DNA of 64,000 bases from Acidihalobacter yilgarnensis (GCF_001753245.1 NZ_CP017415.1:3502942-3566941), one strand, 5' to 3'; numbered from the stretch's first letter, positions 1-8,789 are shown. Program-made: numbers and translations. The notes: a model not told the origin generated them from the sequence alone.

Positions 1-88
1 GCAATTGGTCATGAGCCTGCGCGCAGAAGACGATGTGATCGCCCAGGTCGCCGACTACATCGTGCAGGGTTATCGCACACCGGCCTGA
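1..88 (+). CDS. C-terminal end of a probable c-type cytochrome (partial)
   Basis: Only the last 28 codons are in the window, ending at TGA 86-88. The tail reads QLVMSLRAEDDVIAQVADYI and then VQGYRTPA. A Met followed by S-L and then an amphipathic helix of the type DVIAxVADYI is typical of the distal (methionine-ligand) end of class I cytochromes c, where the final helix closes over the haem. The CxxCH motif would lie upstream, outside the window, so the family call rests on the C-terminal helix alone. Alternatives are any small protein with a similar final helix. Confidence 0.4.
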   Translation, partial: QLVMSLRAEDDVIAQVADYIVQGYRTPA

Positions 89-192
89 TTCCGGTCCTCG
101 CGGCACGCACTACTGGTCCCTCGCAATATCCGCTCGCGGAACAATTCTGGATATTAAGTGTCTAGATAATCGTCCTCGCACAGGAGCTATGC

Positions 193-663
193 ATGCGTAT
201 CAGTCAAGGCGTCGAATGGGGATTGCACTGCTGTCTCACGCTGGCCTGGGCGGATAACCCGGAGCCTCTGCCTACCGCCAAACTCGCCGCGCGATTCGAT
301 CTACCATCGGCGTATCTAAATAAACGCCTCCAGGCGCTCATGCGCGCAGGCATTCTCACCTCGACATCCGGCAGCCGGGGTGGTTTTCGACTCGCTCGTT
401 CACCCGTCGACATTACCCTATGGGATGTCGTAGCCGCCATCGAAGGCGAGGAGACAGCCTTTCGCTGTACCGAAATCCGTCAGCGCGCCGGCGCCAGCCC
501 GGACGAGTGCCGACACCCCTGCAGCGTTGCGCTCGCCATGTACACCGCCGAAGCCGCTTGGCGTGAGGCCTTGTCGAAGCAAACTCTCGCCGACCTGATG
601 AATGCCTCCCCAGAGGCTGCGCCGACACGCGCCCGGCGCTGGTTCGAACTCAACCGCCGCTAA
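193..663 (+). CDS. Rrf2-family transcriptional regulator
   Basis: This 156-residue protein has the Rrf2 winged-helix layout: an N-terminal helix MRISQGVEWGLH, a helix-turn-helix around residues 28-52 (LAARFDLPSAYLNKRLQAL), and the wing SGSRGGFRLAR at about 60-69, followed by the LWDVVAAIEG dimerisation helix. Cysteines sit at 92, 106 and 110. That spacing (C-x13-C-x3-C) differs from the C-x5-C-x5-C of IscR/NsrR, so an Fe-S cluster is possible but not implied. The start at 193 is preceded by AGGAG at 182-186. It lies 42 bp upstream of an MFS exporter on the same strand and probably controls it. The ligand is unknown. Confidence 0.85.
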   Translation: MRISQGVEWGLHCCLTLAWADNPEPLPTAKLAARFDLPSAYLNKRLQALMRAGILTSTSGSRGGFRLARSPVDITLWDVVAAIEGEETAFRCTEIRQRAGASPDECRHPCSVALAMYTAEAAWREALSKQTLADLMNASPEAAPTRARRWFELNRR

Positions 664-705
664 ATCCGTATCCGTGCACGATGCAAGACCGAGGACACAA
701 TCGGG

Positions 706-1884
706 ATGTTTAATGTCCAGATAAAACCGTCCCCACGAACGCCCGCCTCGCGCCCGTGGGTCAAGATCGCGCTGCTCGCACTCGGGACCTTCACGGTAGG
801 CACCGATGCCTTCATCGTAGCCAGCATCCTACCCGGCATGGCCAAAACGCTGGACGTCACGCCCACTGTGGCCGGTCAAGCAGTGACCGTGTTTGCGATC
901 ACTTACGCCATCGCCGCCCCCGTCCTCGCCGCGCTCACCGGCGCTTACTCACGACGTAGAGTGCTCATCGCGGCCCTGCTAACACTGGCCACGGCAAACC
1001 TCGCGGCCGCTACCGCGCATGACCTCGGCACCTTGCTCGCCAGCCGTGCCCTCGCTGCGCTCGGCGCGGCGGTTTACACCCCCACCGCGGGCGCATTGGC
1101 CGCCAGCCTGTATGCGCCACGCTATCGCGGCCGCGCACTATCGGTGGTCATCGGAGGGCTGACCTTGGCCACCGCACTCGGCGTACCGTTGGGTGGATTA
1201 CTCGCCCACTGGCTGAATTGGCGCGCCGCGCTGGCCGTCATCAGCCTGCTCGCACTGTTGGTGGCCGCAACCCACCTACATACTTTGGCCGGGCAGCCCA
1301 ACAACACCGCTCCGGCGAAGCTCGGCGAACGGCTAACCGCATTGCGCACGCCCGGCGTGACATCGACGCTCGTCTTGACCGTGACTGGCATGGCGGCGAG
1401 CTATACCCTCTATCCCTACAGCCTGCCGTTGTTGCATGACCTGGGCATACCTGCGTATCTAGCCAATCCCATGCTGTTTCTATACGGTGCCGGGGCGCTC
1501 GTCGGCAATCTCTTCTGCGGTCACGCCACCGACCGCTGGGGGCCGGCACGCGTACTGGCTGCGGCTTATCTCGCCATGTGCATGGCTTTCGGATTGATGA
1601 TCGCCTGCCTATGGATGCAGACCGCCCAGCTGACCCTTACCGCAATTGCGGTCACGCTCTGGGGCGCATCCACCTGGTCGCAAACACCCCCGCAGCAACA
1701 CCGACTCATCGCGCTGAGCCCCGATACCGGGCACCTGCTGATCGCACTGAACGCCTCCGCCATTTATCTCGGCATCGGCATCGGCGCCGTACTCGGCGGC
1801 CTCGCCATCCACGCAGGCGCACCTGCGGTTCTGCTAACCGGACTGAGCCTAGCCCTGTATGCCTGGTTACAAACACACCGGTAA
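706..1884 (+). CDS. MFS transporter, DHA1-like (drug/metabolite efflux)
   Basis: This is a 392-residue, 12-helix major facilitator. The first half holds VGTDAFIVASILPGMAKTL, typical of DHA1 exporters where helix 1 leads into the periplasmic loop. A loop 2-3 motif-A remnant (GAYSRRRVL) and AALGAAVYTPTAGALAASL in helix 4 follow. A repeat of motif A appears in the second half as GHATDRWGPARVL. The protein is probably an inner-membrane proton-driven exporter; the substrate cannot be read from sequence. It follows the Rrf2 gene by 42 bp with only a weak ribosome site, so translation may be low or coupled to the regulator transcript. Confidence 0.85.
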   Translation: MFNVQIKPSPRTPASRPWVKIALLALGTFTVGTDAFIVASILPGMAKTLDVTPTVAGQAVTVFAITYAIAAPVLAALTGAYSRRRVLIAALLTLATANLAAATAHDLGTLLASRALAALGAAVYTPTAGALAASLYAPRYRGRALSVVIGGLTLATALGVPLGGLLAHWLNWRAALAVISLLALLVAATHLHTLAGQPNNTAPAKLGERLTALRTPGVTSTLVLTVTGMAASYTLYPYSLPLLHDLGIPAYLANPMLFLYGAGALVGNLFCGHATDRWGPARVLAAAYLAMCMAFGLMIACLWMQTAQLTLTAIAVTLWGASTWSQTPPQQHRLIALSPDTGHLLIALNASAIYLGIGIGAVLGGLAIHAGAPAVLLTGLSLALYAWLQTHR

Positions 1885-2074
1885 AACCGCGCTGCCCGTT
1901 AGGGCTTTACGGCACGCGTCCACGTGCGCCGCGCGAATCTGCGGCAGCACGACAACCGATAGGCCTTTCCCGAAGAGGCGACCGCGATCCGCCTTAGAAA
2001 CCGATATTTTCAACCCACCCTAAATCAGCCCTTGCGGCAGCATTCATAAATCTAATGAAACGACACGCCGGCGC

Positions 2075-2128
2075 ATGGCGTGCTTACAAGTGGCAGCGAC
2101 GGCTTTATACCTTCCGAGGGAACTCATC
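2075..2128 (+). promoter_or_regulatory. Upstream element shared with the paralogous gene at 43864
   Basis: The 12-mer ATGGCGTGCTTA (2075-2086), then TTCCGA (2112-2117) and CATCG (2124-2128), occur in the same order and with nearly the same spacing at 43778-43831. Spacers are 25 vs 26 bases and 6 vs 5 bases. Both copies lie upstream of paralogous secreted-protein genes (about 96 and 86 bases before the ATG). The role, whether operator, promoter or RNA leader, is unknown. The element could also be residual homology from the duplication. Confidence 0.35.
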
Positions 2129-2170
2129 GTTTTCCCATTTATATAGATTTCTCCTATTGAGGGGGCTGTT

Positions 2171-2869
2171 ATGAAACCGTTCTCGTCCTACGCAAAACTC
2201 GGTCTTGCCATCATCGTCATCGGTGCTACAAATCAGGCATTCGGTGCGACCCATACACCCAGCCGCGTACTCACGGCCGAGTACGCATTACCCGGACATC
2301 AGCATATCGCCATCAGCATCGACCCCGCTGGCGTTACGCAGGAAAGCTTCGTCTACGGCAAAGCGGGGATCAAGGGGCAGAAGAGCGTCACCTACTGGAT
2401 CAAGGGTACCAAGGTCATCAGCTGCTTCACCCAACCCGGCGAAACACAGGCTCAAGCCCATCTGGTCACAACACCCCGCAAGCGCATCGTTGGCCCGGAG
2501 ATCGGCGCGATTCGGATCGCACCGACGACGCGGCAAGTCAACGTACTGGGACACATCGGTCGCGAATATCAGATCAGCGCCAGGATCGATGGCCGGGCGC
2601 ACAGCTGGACGGTCATTCTCGCCAAGGGTAAAAACATGGCCAGTCTGAATCGGGCATTAAATCAGGCTTTGGCAGCGGTTGGTGACATACAACCCTCGCA
2701 TGAAGTTGCCGCCACCATGCGTGCGATCTCACTTGACCCGAGTCTGCACGGCTACGCACCGCTCGTCGTTGGGGATTCGATCAAGCTCACCGCCATGCAT
2801 ACCGAATCCGCCTCCCAAATAATGCTGCCGTCCATCCCGGTCTACGAAGAATCGCATAAGCATGTATGA
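2171..2869 (+). CDS. Secreted protein of unknown function, copy 1
   Basis: This 232-residue protein begins with a signal-peptide-like segment (basic start, hydrophobic GLAIIVIGATNQAFGA, likely cleavage near residue 26). I do not recognise the family. A second copy of exactly 232 residues lies at 43864-44562. The two share blocks such as YGKxGIxGQKSVxYWI, GET, PTxxQVNxxGHxGxxY, ARIxGxxHxW, LAKG, EVAxTMxAIxLxPxLxGYAPLxVG. One cysteine (in ISCF) is absent from copy 2. Conserved glycines, aromatics and alternating polar/hydrophobic stretches fit a mostly beta periplasmic or exported protein. The start has a strong ribosome site (GAGGGGG, about 7 bases upstream of the ATG). It stands alone, between an exporter and a broken gene, and is followed by a perfect palindrome. 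Confidence 0.8.
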   Translation: MKPFSSYAKLGLAIIVIGATNQAFGATHTPSRVLTAEYALPGHQHIAISIDPAGVTQESFVYGKAGIKGQKSVTYWIKGTKVISCFTQPGETQAQAHLVTTPRKRIVGPEIGAIRIAPTTRQVNVLGHIGREYQISARIDGRAHSWTVILAKGKNMASLNRALNQALAAVGDIQPSHEVAATMRAISLDPSLHGYAPLVVGDSIKLTAMHTESASQIMLPSIPVYEESHKHV

Positions 2870-2934
2870 CCGGTATGTTTCACGGACGCGAGACAGCTAA
2901 CGCAACCGGCGCATATATCCCAAAATCCTCATCG

Positions 2935-2968
2935 ACCGGTGTCCGTAGCGCGCGCTACGGACACCGGT
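2935..2968. repeat. Perfect 34-bp palindrome
   Basis: The arm ACCGGTGTCCGTAGCGC is followed directly by its exact reverse complement, giving a 17-bp self-complementary arm with no spacer. It lies 65 bp after the stop of the secreted-protein gene. No T-run follows on either strand, so it is not a standard intrinsic terminator. It could be a U-tract-less terminator, an RNA-stabilising hairpin, or a protein-binding site. Confidence 0.75.
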
Positions 2969-3161
2969 ATCATCGGTTCACCACGGATAGAGACGCTGTC
3001 CGGTGTCCTCCCGGCGAAAACACGCGGCATACAGACACACACTTCTGCGAAAACCCACGAACCTTTGGCGTGACAACATAACCGAGCCGCAGGTGCGCAA
3101 ATCGCAATCTTCAGGTTACAGTCTCCATATACGACAACCGAAAATGCACCACGGGTGGATT

Positions 3162-3715
3162 ATGAGATTCAAGGGAATTCATCATGTCGAATTTTCAGTG
3201 CTCGAATACGAGAAATCGATCGCCTTCTTCGACAAAATGTTCGGCTGGCTGGGATACAAGAGTTTCTGGACACTCGACATCGAATATCGATCAACCTACT
3301 ACATGGCCCGCTTCCCTTTCTTCCATAGTTATATCGGCATACAAGCGGCCAAAGCCGGCAGCAAATTGAATCCAGATGGTCATTCCACCGGAATACACCA
3401 TATCGCGCTGTGGGCCAAAAACAGAAAGGAAGTGGATGCCTTCCACGAAAAATTTCTGCTCAAAAACAATATCGATGTCAGCGATCCCCCGCTGAATATC
3501 CTGCTTATACGCCAGGTTATTATGCGGTGTTTTTTAACGATCCATTTACGGGCATCCATTTCGAATTGAGCCACACCCCAATGCTGCCATCCATCCAAGC
3601 TTATCTAAGCTGGATCAGCAGCCTGAAAAAAATATGGAAAAAACACCCAGAATGGAAATCGCCACCCTGGAAGGAAGCTATGCGCGAACTTCCTTCAAGA
3701 CGCGAACAGGAATAA
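3162..3715 (+). pseudogene. VOC-fold (glyoxalase/bleomycin-resistance-like) protein, frameshifted
   Basis: Reading from ATG 3162 gives MRFKGIHHVEFSVLEYEKSI, a textbook VOC start with the first metal-ligand His in GIHHVEF, then a second module start GIHHIALWA and, in the next frame, YAVFFNDPFTGIHFELSHTP with the closing Glu ligand. The two parts are in different frames. They join cleanly if the C5 run at 3486-3490 had one more C (giving DPPAEYPAYTPGYY). The restored protein is about 184 residues and would be a metal-dependent lyase, isomerase or dioxygenase-like enzyme of unknown substrate. As written, translation of the first frame stops at 3569. It could be a real pseudogene or a one-base sequencing error. 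Confidence 0.75.
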
Positions 3716-4146
3716 CGGGGTGATTGCCGCGCATCACTTCGCTCCAGACACCCTGGCATAAACCCGATAACACTTGTGGCTCTGCCCATATCTCACATCG
3801 AGCCGAGCAGCATACTGACGCGCACCGGGCTCTGGCAGTCGTTGGCAAAACCGGGGGTTCAATTCAACGAGGTCACAACGGCAGGTATTCGCGGCGAATC
3901 ATGGCCCGATCGAACCTGGAAAATCACCGGCGCTTCAAACCGAAATCCGGGATATGCCGGCGACAACGCGCACCATCGAGCGCATAACCTGACCCGCTCC
4001 CGCATGATGCCGGGAATAAACGCCCGCCGCGTTCGCTTCCGCCTCCCCCGAAGAGGCGTACTTCGGTTATCCTCCGATTTCTCCACCCGACGATCCCAAT
4101 GCCCCACCCATGAGGGCATGGGCCGTGCTTTCCCGAGGAAACCCGC
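3716..4146. other. Intergenic stretch without a supported gene
   Basis: These 431 bases between the VOC gene and rarD hold open frames, but none with a ribosome site, recognisable domain or convincing composition. The final part (4133-4146) carries the rarD ribosome site, CCGAGGAAACCCGC. I see no clear promoter or terminator. Confidence 0.5.
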
Positions 4147-5103
4147 ATGCCCGATATCGGCACCCCGCGCAACGGTCTGTTGTTCGGCCTCACGGCCTAT
4201 ACGCTGTGGGGTGTCTTCCCACTGTACTTCATGCTGCTCGCCTTCGCCTCGCCGGTCGAGATCGTGGCCGACCGCATCCTTTGGTCACTGGCTCTGTGTA
4301 GCCTGATTCTGGCCGTGACCGGGCGCCTCGGGGATCTGATGCAAATGCTACGCGAGCCGCGCCAACTGGGTTATCTGGCCATCGCGGCGGTTCTGATCAG
4401 CGCCAATTGGCTGGGCTATGTCTATGCCGCCAACAACGGGCAGGTACTGCAAGCCTCGTTGGGCTATTTCATCAATCCACTGATTACCGTCCTGTTGGCT
4501 GTGTTCATCTTGCGCGAGCGCCTGCGCGCGCTGCAGTGGGCGGCCATCGCGCTCGCCCTGGTAGCCGTGAGTTGTATCGGCGTTGCCTACGGACACCCGC
4601 CGTGGCTCGCGCTGCTGCTCGCCTTCAGCTTCGGACTCTACGGGTTGACCAAGAAATTCGCCGGCAGAAGGACGGGGGCGGTGCAGAGCCTCACCATCGA
4701 GACGCTCTTGCTCAGCCCGATCGCCGTGCTCGTCCTGCTCTGGTTGGGGCACAAAGGTGAGACGCATTTCACCAGCCACGGTCTCTCATCGATGCTACTA
4801 CTCGCCTCGACGGGCCTGGTCACCACCATACCGCTGACCAGCTTCGCCGCGGCGGCGCGGCGGCTGCCCTTGAGCACGCTGGGTATGCTGCAGTACATCG
4901 CGCCGATCCTGCAGTTCGTCGTCGCGGTGGCGATCGTCCACGAGCCGATGACGCCGCTGCGCTGGGTTGGCTTCATACTCATCTGGGTGGCGCTTGCCAT
5001 CTTCAGCGCCGATGCGATCGCCGCCTCGCAGCGTGGCCGTCGGGCGGCTAGGCTGCAAAACGAACGTGAGGCCCTCGCGGTACTCAATCAAGAAGTGCGC
5101 TGA
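4147..5103 (+). CDS. rarD: RarD-type EamA/DMT-superfamily permease
   Basis: This 318-residue protein has about ten predicted membrane helices in the RarD pattern: an N-terminal LFGLTAYTLWGVFPLYF, then VEIVADRILWSL, SANWLGYVYAANNGQVLQASLGYFINPL, and in the second half LTSFAAAARRLPLSTLGMLQYIAPILQF. These are family-specific blocks of RarD (chloramphenicol-sensitive protein family). It acts in the inner membrane as a drug/metabolite transporter, substrate unproven. A good ribosome site (GAGGA) precedes the ATG. Its last 16 bases overlap the convergent deacetylase gene. The C-terminal tail is charged and somewhat longer than in E. coli. Confidence 0.92.
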   Translation: MPDIGTPRNGLLFGLTAYTLWGVFPLYFMLLAFASPVEIVADRILWSLALCSLILAVTGRLGDLMQMLREPRQLGYLAIAAVLISANWLGYVYAANNGQVLQASLGYFINPLITVLLAVFILRERLRALQWAAIALALVAVSCIGVAYGHPPWLALLLAFSFGLYGLTKKFAGRRTGAVQSLTIETLLLSPIAVLVLLWLGHKGETHFTSHGLSSMLLLASTGLVTTIPLTSFAAAARRLPLSTLGMLQYIAPILQFVVAVAIVHEPMTPLRWVGFILIWVALAIFSADAIAASQRGRRAARLQNEREALAVLNQEVR

Positions 5104-6032
5104 GCGGGCGCGTACTCGAGCAATGCCTTGACATGCGCCGCGACGCTACGACCCAGCGCCGGCAGGGCGTAACCCCCCTCCAGCGCCGATACCAACCGGC
5201 CGCCGCAGTGGCGTTCAGCTAGGTCGATCAGACGCCGCGTGATCCAGTCGTAGTCGTCCTCGACCAAGGTCAGATGGGCCAACGGGTCCTCGCGGTGCCC
5301 ATCGAAACCGGCGGAAACCATCAGCAATTCGGGCTTGAAGGCCTCCAAAGCCGGCAATATTCGTGCTTCGAAGGCACGACGGTAGGACGCTCCGTCGGTT
5401 CCGGCCGGCAAAGGCACATTGACGATATGCGCACTCTGCGTATCCGCGCCGGAATCCGGATACAGCGGATGCTCGAACGTGGAGCACAGCAGCACGCGCG
5501 GTTCGTCGCGGAAGACCGCCTCGGTGCCGTTGCCGTGATGCACGTCGAAGTCGACGATGGCCACGCGGGCGAGGCCATGGACCGCCAGTGCGTGGGCCGT
5601 ACCGACTGCAATGTTGTTGTACAGGCAAAAACCCATCGCGCGCGCGGGCTCGGCGTGGTGTCCCGGCGGACGCACGGCGCAAAAGGCGCGCCGAACGTCG
5701 CCGTGGATCACCCGATCCACAGCCATCACCACCGCGCCAGCCGCATGCCGGGCGGCCTCGAGGCTGCCCGGTGACAACGCGGTATCGGGATCGAGTGCTG
5801 CGTGACCTGCCTCTGGGCGCGCGGCCTCCAGGGCATCGAGATAGCGCCCCGTATGCACGCGCAGCAACTGCTCACGGGTGGCCGCAGGCGCCTCCAGATG
5901 ATGCAGCAACCCATCCAGCCCAGACGCGATGAGCTGATCGCCGATGGCACCCAGACGAGCCGGGGATTCGGGATGTCCATGACCCGGATCATGTCCGCGA
6001 CAGGTCGGGTGAGAGATCAGTAATACGGACAT
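5088..6032 (-). CDS. Histone-deacetylase-family protein (AcuC/HdaH-like amidohydrolase)
   Basis: From ATG 6032 this is a 314-residue class II-like HDAC-fold enzyme. Hallmarks in order are HGHPESPARL near the N-terminus, RPPGHHAEPARAMGFCLYNN (catalytic His pair), IVDFDVHHGNGT (zinc-ligand Asp and His), SAGFDGHREDPLA (third zinc Asp) and EGGY (transition-state Tyr region). The active site looks complete, so it should remove acetyl or other acyl groups from lysine or polyamine amides. The start was placed at MSVLLISHP because upstream in-frame codons give an Arg-rich, non-conserved extension and an AGGG site lies before 6032. It is divergent from a PatZ-type acetyltransferase, 65 bp apart, with the palindrome GTTAAGCTTAAC (6058-6069) between them. 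Confidence 0.9.
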   Translation of the reverse strand: MSVLLISHPTCRGHDPGHGHPESPARLGAIGDQLIASGLDGLLHHLEAPAATREQLLRVHTGRYLDALEAARPEAGHAALDPDTALSPGSLEAARHAAGAVVMAVDRVIHGDVRRAFCAVRPPGHHAEPARAMGFCLYNNIAVGTAHALAVHGLARVAIVDFDVHHGNGTEAVFRDEPRVLLCSTFEHPLYPDSGADTQSAHIVNVPLPAGTDGASYRRAFEARILPALEAFKPELLMVSAGFDGHREDPLAHLTLVEDDYDWITRRLIDLAERHCGGRLVSALEGGYALPALGRSVAAHVKALLEYAPAQRTS

Positions 6033-6097
6033 GTCATGACCCTGACGATAGGCATCCGTTAAGCTTAACATCCGTCCGCCGACACCCGAGAGCCGCC

Positions 6098-8773
6098 ATG
6101 CCAACGCATACCCTGGAGGCGCTGTTCGCCGCCGAGCGCATCGCAATCATCGGTGCCAGCCCGCGTGCCGACGCCGTCGGCGGTCGCCTGCTGCGCAATC
6201 TGGTTGAAGCCGGTTACCAAGGCCGCATTCACCCGGTGAACCCCAAATACGCACGCATCGGTCGGCGTCGTTGCTATCCCGATGTGGCCGCCATCGAAGA
6301 ACACGTGGACCTGGCGGTAATCGCAACGCCGGCGGCTTCCGTGCCGGCCATCCTGCGCCAGTGCGGCGAACACGGGGTCGGGGCTGCCATCGTCGTCTCC
6401 GCTGGATTCGCCGAAAGCGGCCCCGAGGGACGACAGCTTCAACTTGACCTGATCGAGGCGGCACGGCCCTCGGGTCTGCGCGTACTCGGCCCGAACTGCC
6501 TCGGGCTGATCCGGCCTCATCTCCATCTCAATGCCACCTTCAGCAACAATCAGGCCCTGCCTGGGGACGTCGCGCTGGTCTCGCAATCCGGCGCCTTGTG
6601 TACCGCCATCCTCGATTGGGCCGAGCCCAATCAGGTCGGCTTTTCGGCCGTGGTCTCGATGGGTGACGCCGCTGATGTGGACTTCGGCGATATCCTCGAT
6701 TACCTCGCACTCGACGTGCACACGCGCAGTATTTTGCTCTATGTAGAGGGCGTGCAGGATGCGCGGCGCTTCATCAGTGGCTTGCGGGCCGCCGCGCGCA
6801 TGAAGCCTGTGATCGTGATCAAGGCCGGGCGTCATGCCGCCGGATCGCGTGCCGCAAGCTCGCATACCGGCGCCCTGGTGGGCGCCGACGATGTATTCAA
6901 TGCCGCCCTGGAACGCGCTGGCGTGGTGCGTGCCTACAGCATCGAGCAACTCTTTTCCGCTGCACAGATCCTCTCCAGCGGCCACCGTTTGCATGGCAAC
7001 CGCCTGCTCATCCTTGGCAACGCCGGCGGCCCTGGCGTGCTCGCCACCGACCGCGCCAGCGAGCTGGACCTCGCACTGGCGCAGCTCGCACCGGAGACCA
7101 TCGAGGCCCTCGATGCGGTACTGCCGGCGCAGTGGCCGCGCGCGAATCCCGTCGATATCCTCGGCGATGCCGAGCCCGCACGCTATGCCAAAGCCCTCGA
7201 CATCTGCCTGGCTGATCCAGGCGTCGATGCCGCGCTGGTGATACTCACCCCGCAGGGCATGACCGACCCGCTGGGCTGTGCCGAGGCGGTGATCGGCGTG
7301 GCACGTCGCGGCAAGCCCGTAACCGCCTGCTGGATGGGACAAAAACAGGTAGCCCCTGCGTGGTCGCGCTTCGCGGAGGCGCATCTCCCCTATTTCCATA
7401 CCCCCGAGGCGGCCATCGAGGCGCTGGATTATCTCGCCAAATATCAGCGCAACCAGCACCTGCTGCTACAGGTCCCCGGCTCGCTGTCGCAGCATGCCGA
7501 GCCCGACATCGAGGGCGCACGCATGATCATCGAGGGGGTGCTGAACGAAGGACGCGACACGCTGAGCACCCAAGAATCCAAGGCCCTGCTGACCGCCTTC
7601 CGTATCCCCGTCATGCCGGCAATGCTGGCGCGCAACGCCAACGAGGCCCTGGTTGCGGCAGAAACCCTGGGCTTTCCGGTGGCGATGAAGATCGCCTCGC
7701 ATACGCTCTCTCACAAATCCGACGCAGGGGGCGTGCATCTCGACATCCGTACGCCCGCAGCCGTGCGCGCGGCTTACCGTGAACTCCTCGACGACGTCCG
7801 CAGGGCACGCCCGGATGCCGACATCGACGGGGTTACCCTAGAGCGCATGGCCGATACCCGCAACGGCCGCGAACTCATCATCGGCGTGGTAAGAGACCCG
7901 GTATTCGGCCCGGCGATCAGCTTCGGTGCTGGCGGTACCCAGGTTGAGATTCTCAAGGATCGCGCCGTCGCCCTACCACCACTCAATACGCTGCTGATCG
8001 ACTCCCTGATAGAGCGCACCCGCGTCGCCTGCCTGCTACACGATTTTCGGCAGATGCCCGCGATCGACCACGCCGCACTCGTACGGGTACTCCATCGCAT
8101 TTCCGAGCTGGTTTGCGAGCTGCCGGAAATTCTGGAGATGGATATCAACCCGCTGATCGCCAGCGATCGTGGCGTGATCGCGGTAGATGCACGCTTCGTG
8201 ATCGCGCCCTCACCGGGAGACGCTGACCCCTATGCGCACATGGCGATCCATCCCTATCCAGTACATCTTGCGCAGCGCTGGCAACTGCCCGACGGCACCG
8301 ATCTTCGCATCCGACCGATCCGTCCTGAGGATGCTCAAGTCGAGCAAAGCTTCGTGCTGGGGCTATCCGAGGAAAGCAAGTACTTCCGCTTCCGCCAGAC
8401 ACTCAACGCATTGACGCCAGAGATGCTGGTGCGTTTCACCCAGATCGATTACGACCGTGAGATGGCCTTCATCGCGGTGACCGGACCAGAGGATGCAGAA
8501 ATCGAAATCGGCGTGTCACGCTACATTGCGAATCCAGACCGGGAAAGCTGCGAATTCGCACTGGTGGTGGCCGACGACTGGCAACGCAAGGGTATTGGCA
8601 CACGCTTGATGGAGGCACTGATGCGCACCGCACACGATCGCGGATTACGGCACATGGAGGGCGAAGTGGTGATGCGCAATCAGGCCATGCTCGCCCTGGT
8701 CACACGCCTGGGTTTCGACCGACGCCCTCACCCCGATGACCCCGAGGTACGCATCGTCTCGCGAACGCTCTAG
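6098..8773 (+). CDS. PatZ/Pat-type protein lysine acetyltransferase (acyl-CoA-synthetase-like plus GNAT)
   Basis: This 891-residue protein has the same domain order and size as E. coli PatZ. First comes a CoA-binding Rossmann domain (RIAIIGASPRADAVGGRLL, residues about 10-130), then a succinyl-CoA-ligase-like domain (LVSQSGALCTAIL, SHTGALVGADDVFNAAL, GNAGGPGVLATD), an ATP-grasp region at about 490-700 (ESKALLTAFRIPV, VAMKIASHTLSHKSDAGGV), and a C-terminal GNAT domain at about 730-891 (LRIRPIRPEDA, FALVVADDWQRKGIGTRLM). The V-x-x-x-x-Q-x-x-G-x-G/A acetyl-CoA loop is present as QRKGIG. Such proteins acetylate acetyl-CoA synthetase and other enzymes. The adjoining divergent deacetylase makes a writer-eraser pair. 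Confidence 0.92.
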   Translation: MPTHTLEALFAAERIAIIGASPRADAVGGRLLRNLVEAGYQGRIHPVNPKYARIGRRRCYPDVAAIEEHVDLAVIATPAASVPAILRQCGEHGVGAAIVVSAGFAESGPEGRQLQLDLIEAARPSGLRVLGPNCLGLIRPHLHLNATFSNNQALPGDVALVSQSGALCTAILDWAEPNQVGFSAVVSMGDAADVDFGDILDYLALDVHTRSILLYVEGVQDARRFISGLRAAARMKPVIVIKAGRHAAGSRAASSHTGALVGADDVFNAALERAGVVRAYSIEQLFSAAQILSSGHRLHGNRLLILGNAGGPGVLATDRASELDLALAQLAPETIEALDAVLPAQWPRANPVDILGDAEPARYAKALDICLADPGVDAALVILTPQGMTDPLGCAEAVIGVARRGKPVTACWMGQKQVAPAWSRFAEAHLPYFHTPEAAIEALDYLAKYQRNQHLLLQVPGSLSQHAEPDIEGARMIIEGVLNEGRDTLSTQESKALLTAFRIPVMPAMLARNANEALVAAETLGFPVAMKIASHTLSHKSDAGGVHLDIRTPAAVRAAYRELLDDVRRARPDADIDGVTLERMADTRNGRELIIGVVRDPVFGPAISFGAGGTQVEILKDRAVALPPLNTLLIDSLIERTRVACLLHDFRQMPAIDHAALVRVLHRISELVCELPEILEMDINPLIASDRGVIAVDARFVIAPSPGDADPYAHMAIHPYPVHLAQRWQLPDGTDLRIRPIRPEDAQVEQSFVLGLSEESKYFRFRQTLNALTPEMLVRFTQIDYDREMAFIAVTGPEDAEIEIGVSRYIANPDRESCEFALVVADDWQRKGIGTRLMEALMRTAHDRGLRHMEGEVVMRNQAMLALVTRLGFDRRPHPDDPEVRIVSRTL

Positions 8774-8789
8774 TAATAAATATCGCCCA

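Noticed and set aside
3776..4306. Possible small gene between the VOC gene and rarD
   Set aside because: The frame has no ribosome site, overlaps the rarD start in another frame and its second half is Arg/Ser/Pro-rich like non-coding GC-rich DNA.
6065..7459. Long open frame on the minus strand within the acetyltransferase gene
   Set aside because: It is antisense to a full-length, domain-complete gene, has Arg/Gly-rich low-information sequence and no ribosome site; GC-rich third positions create such frames.
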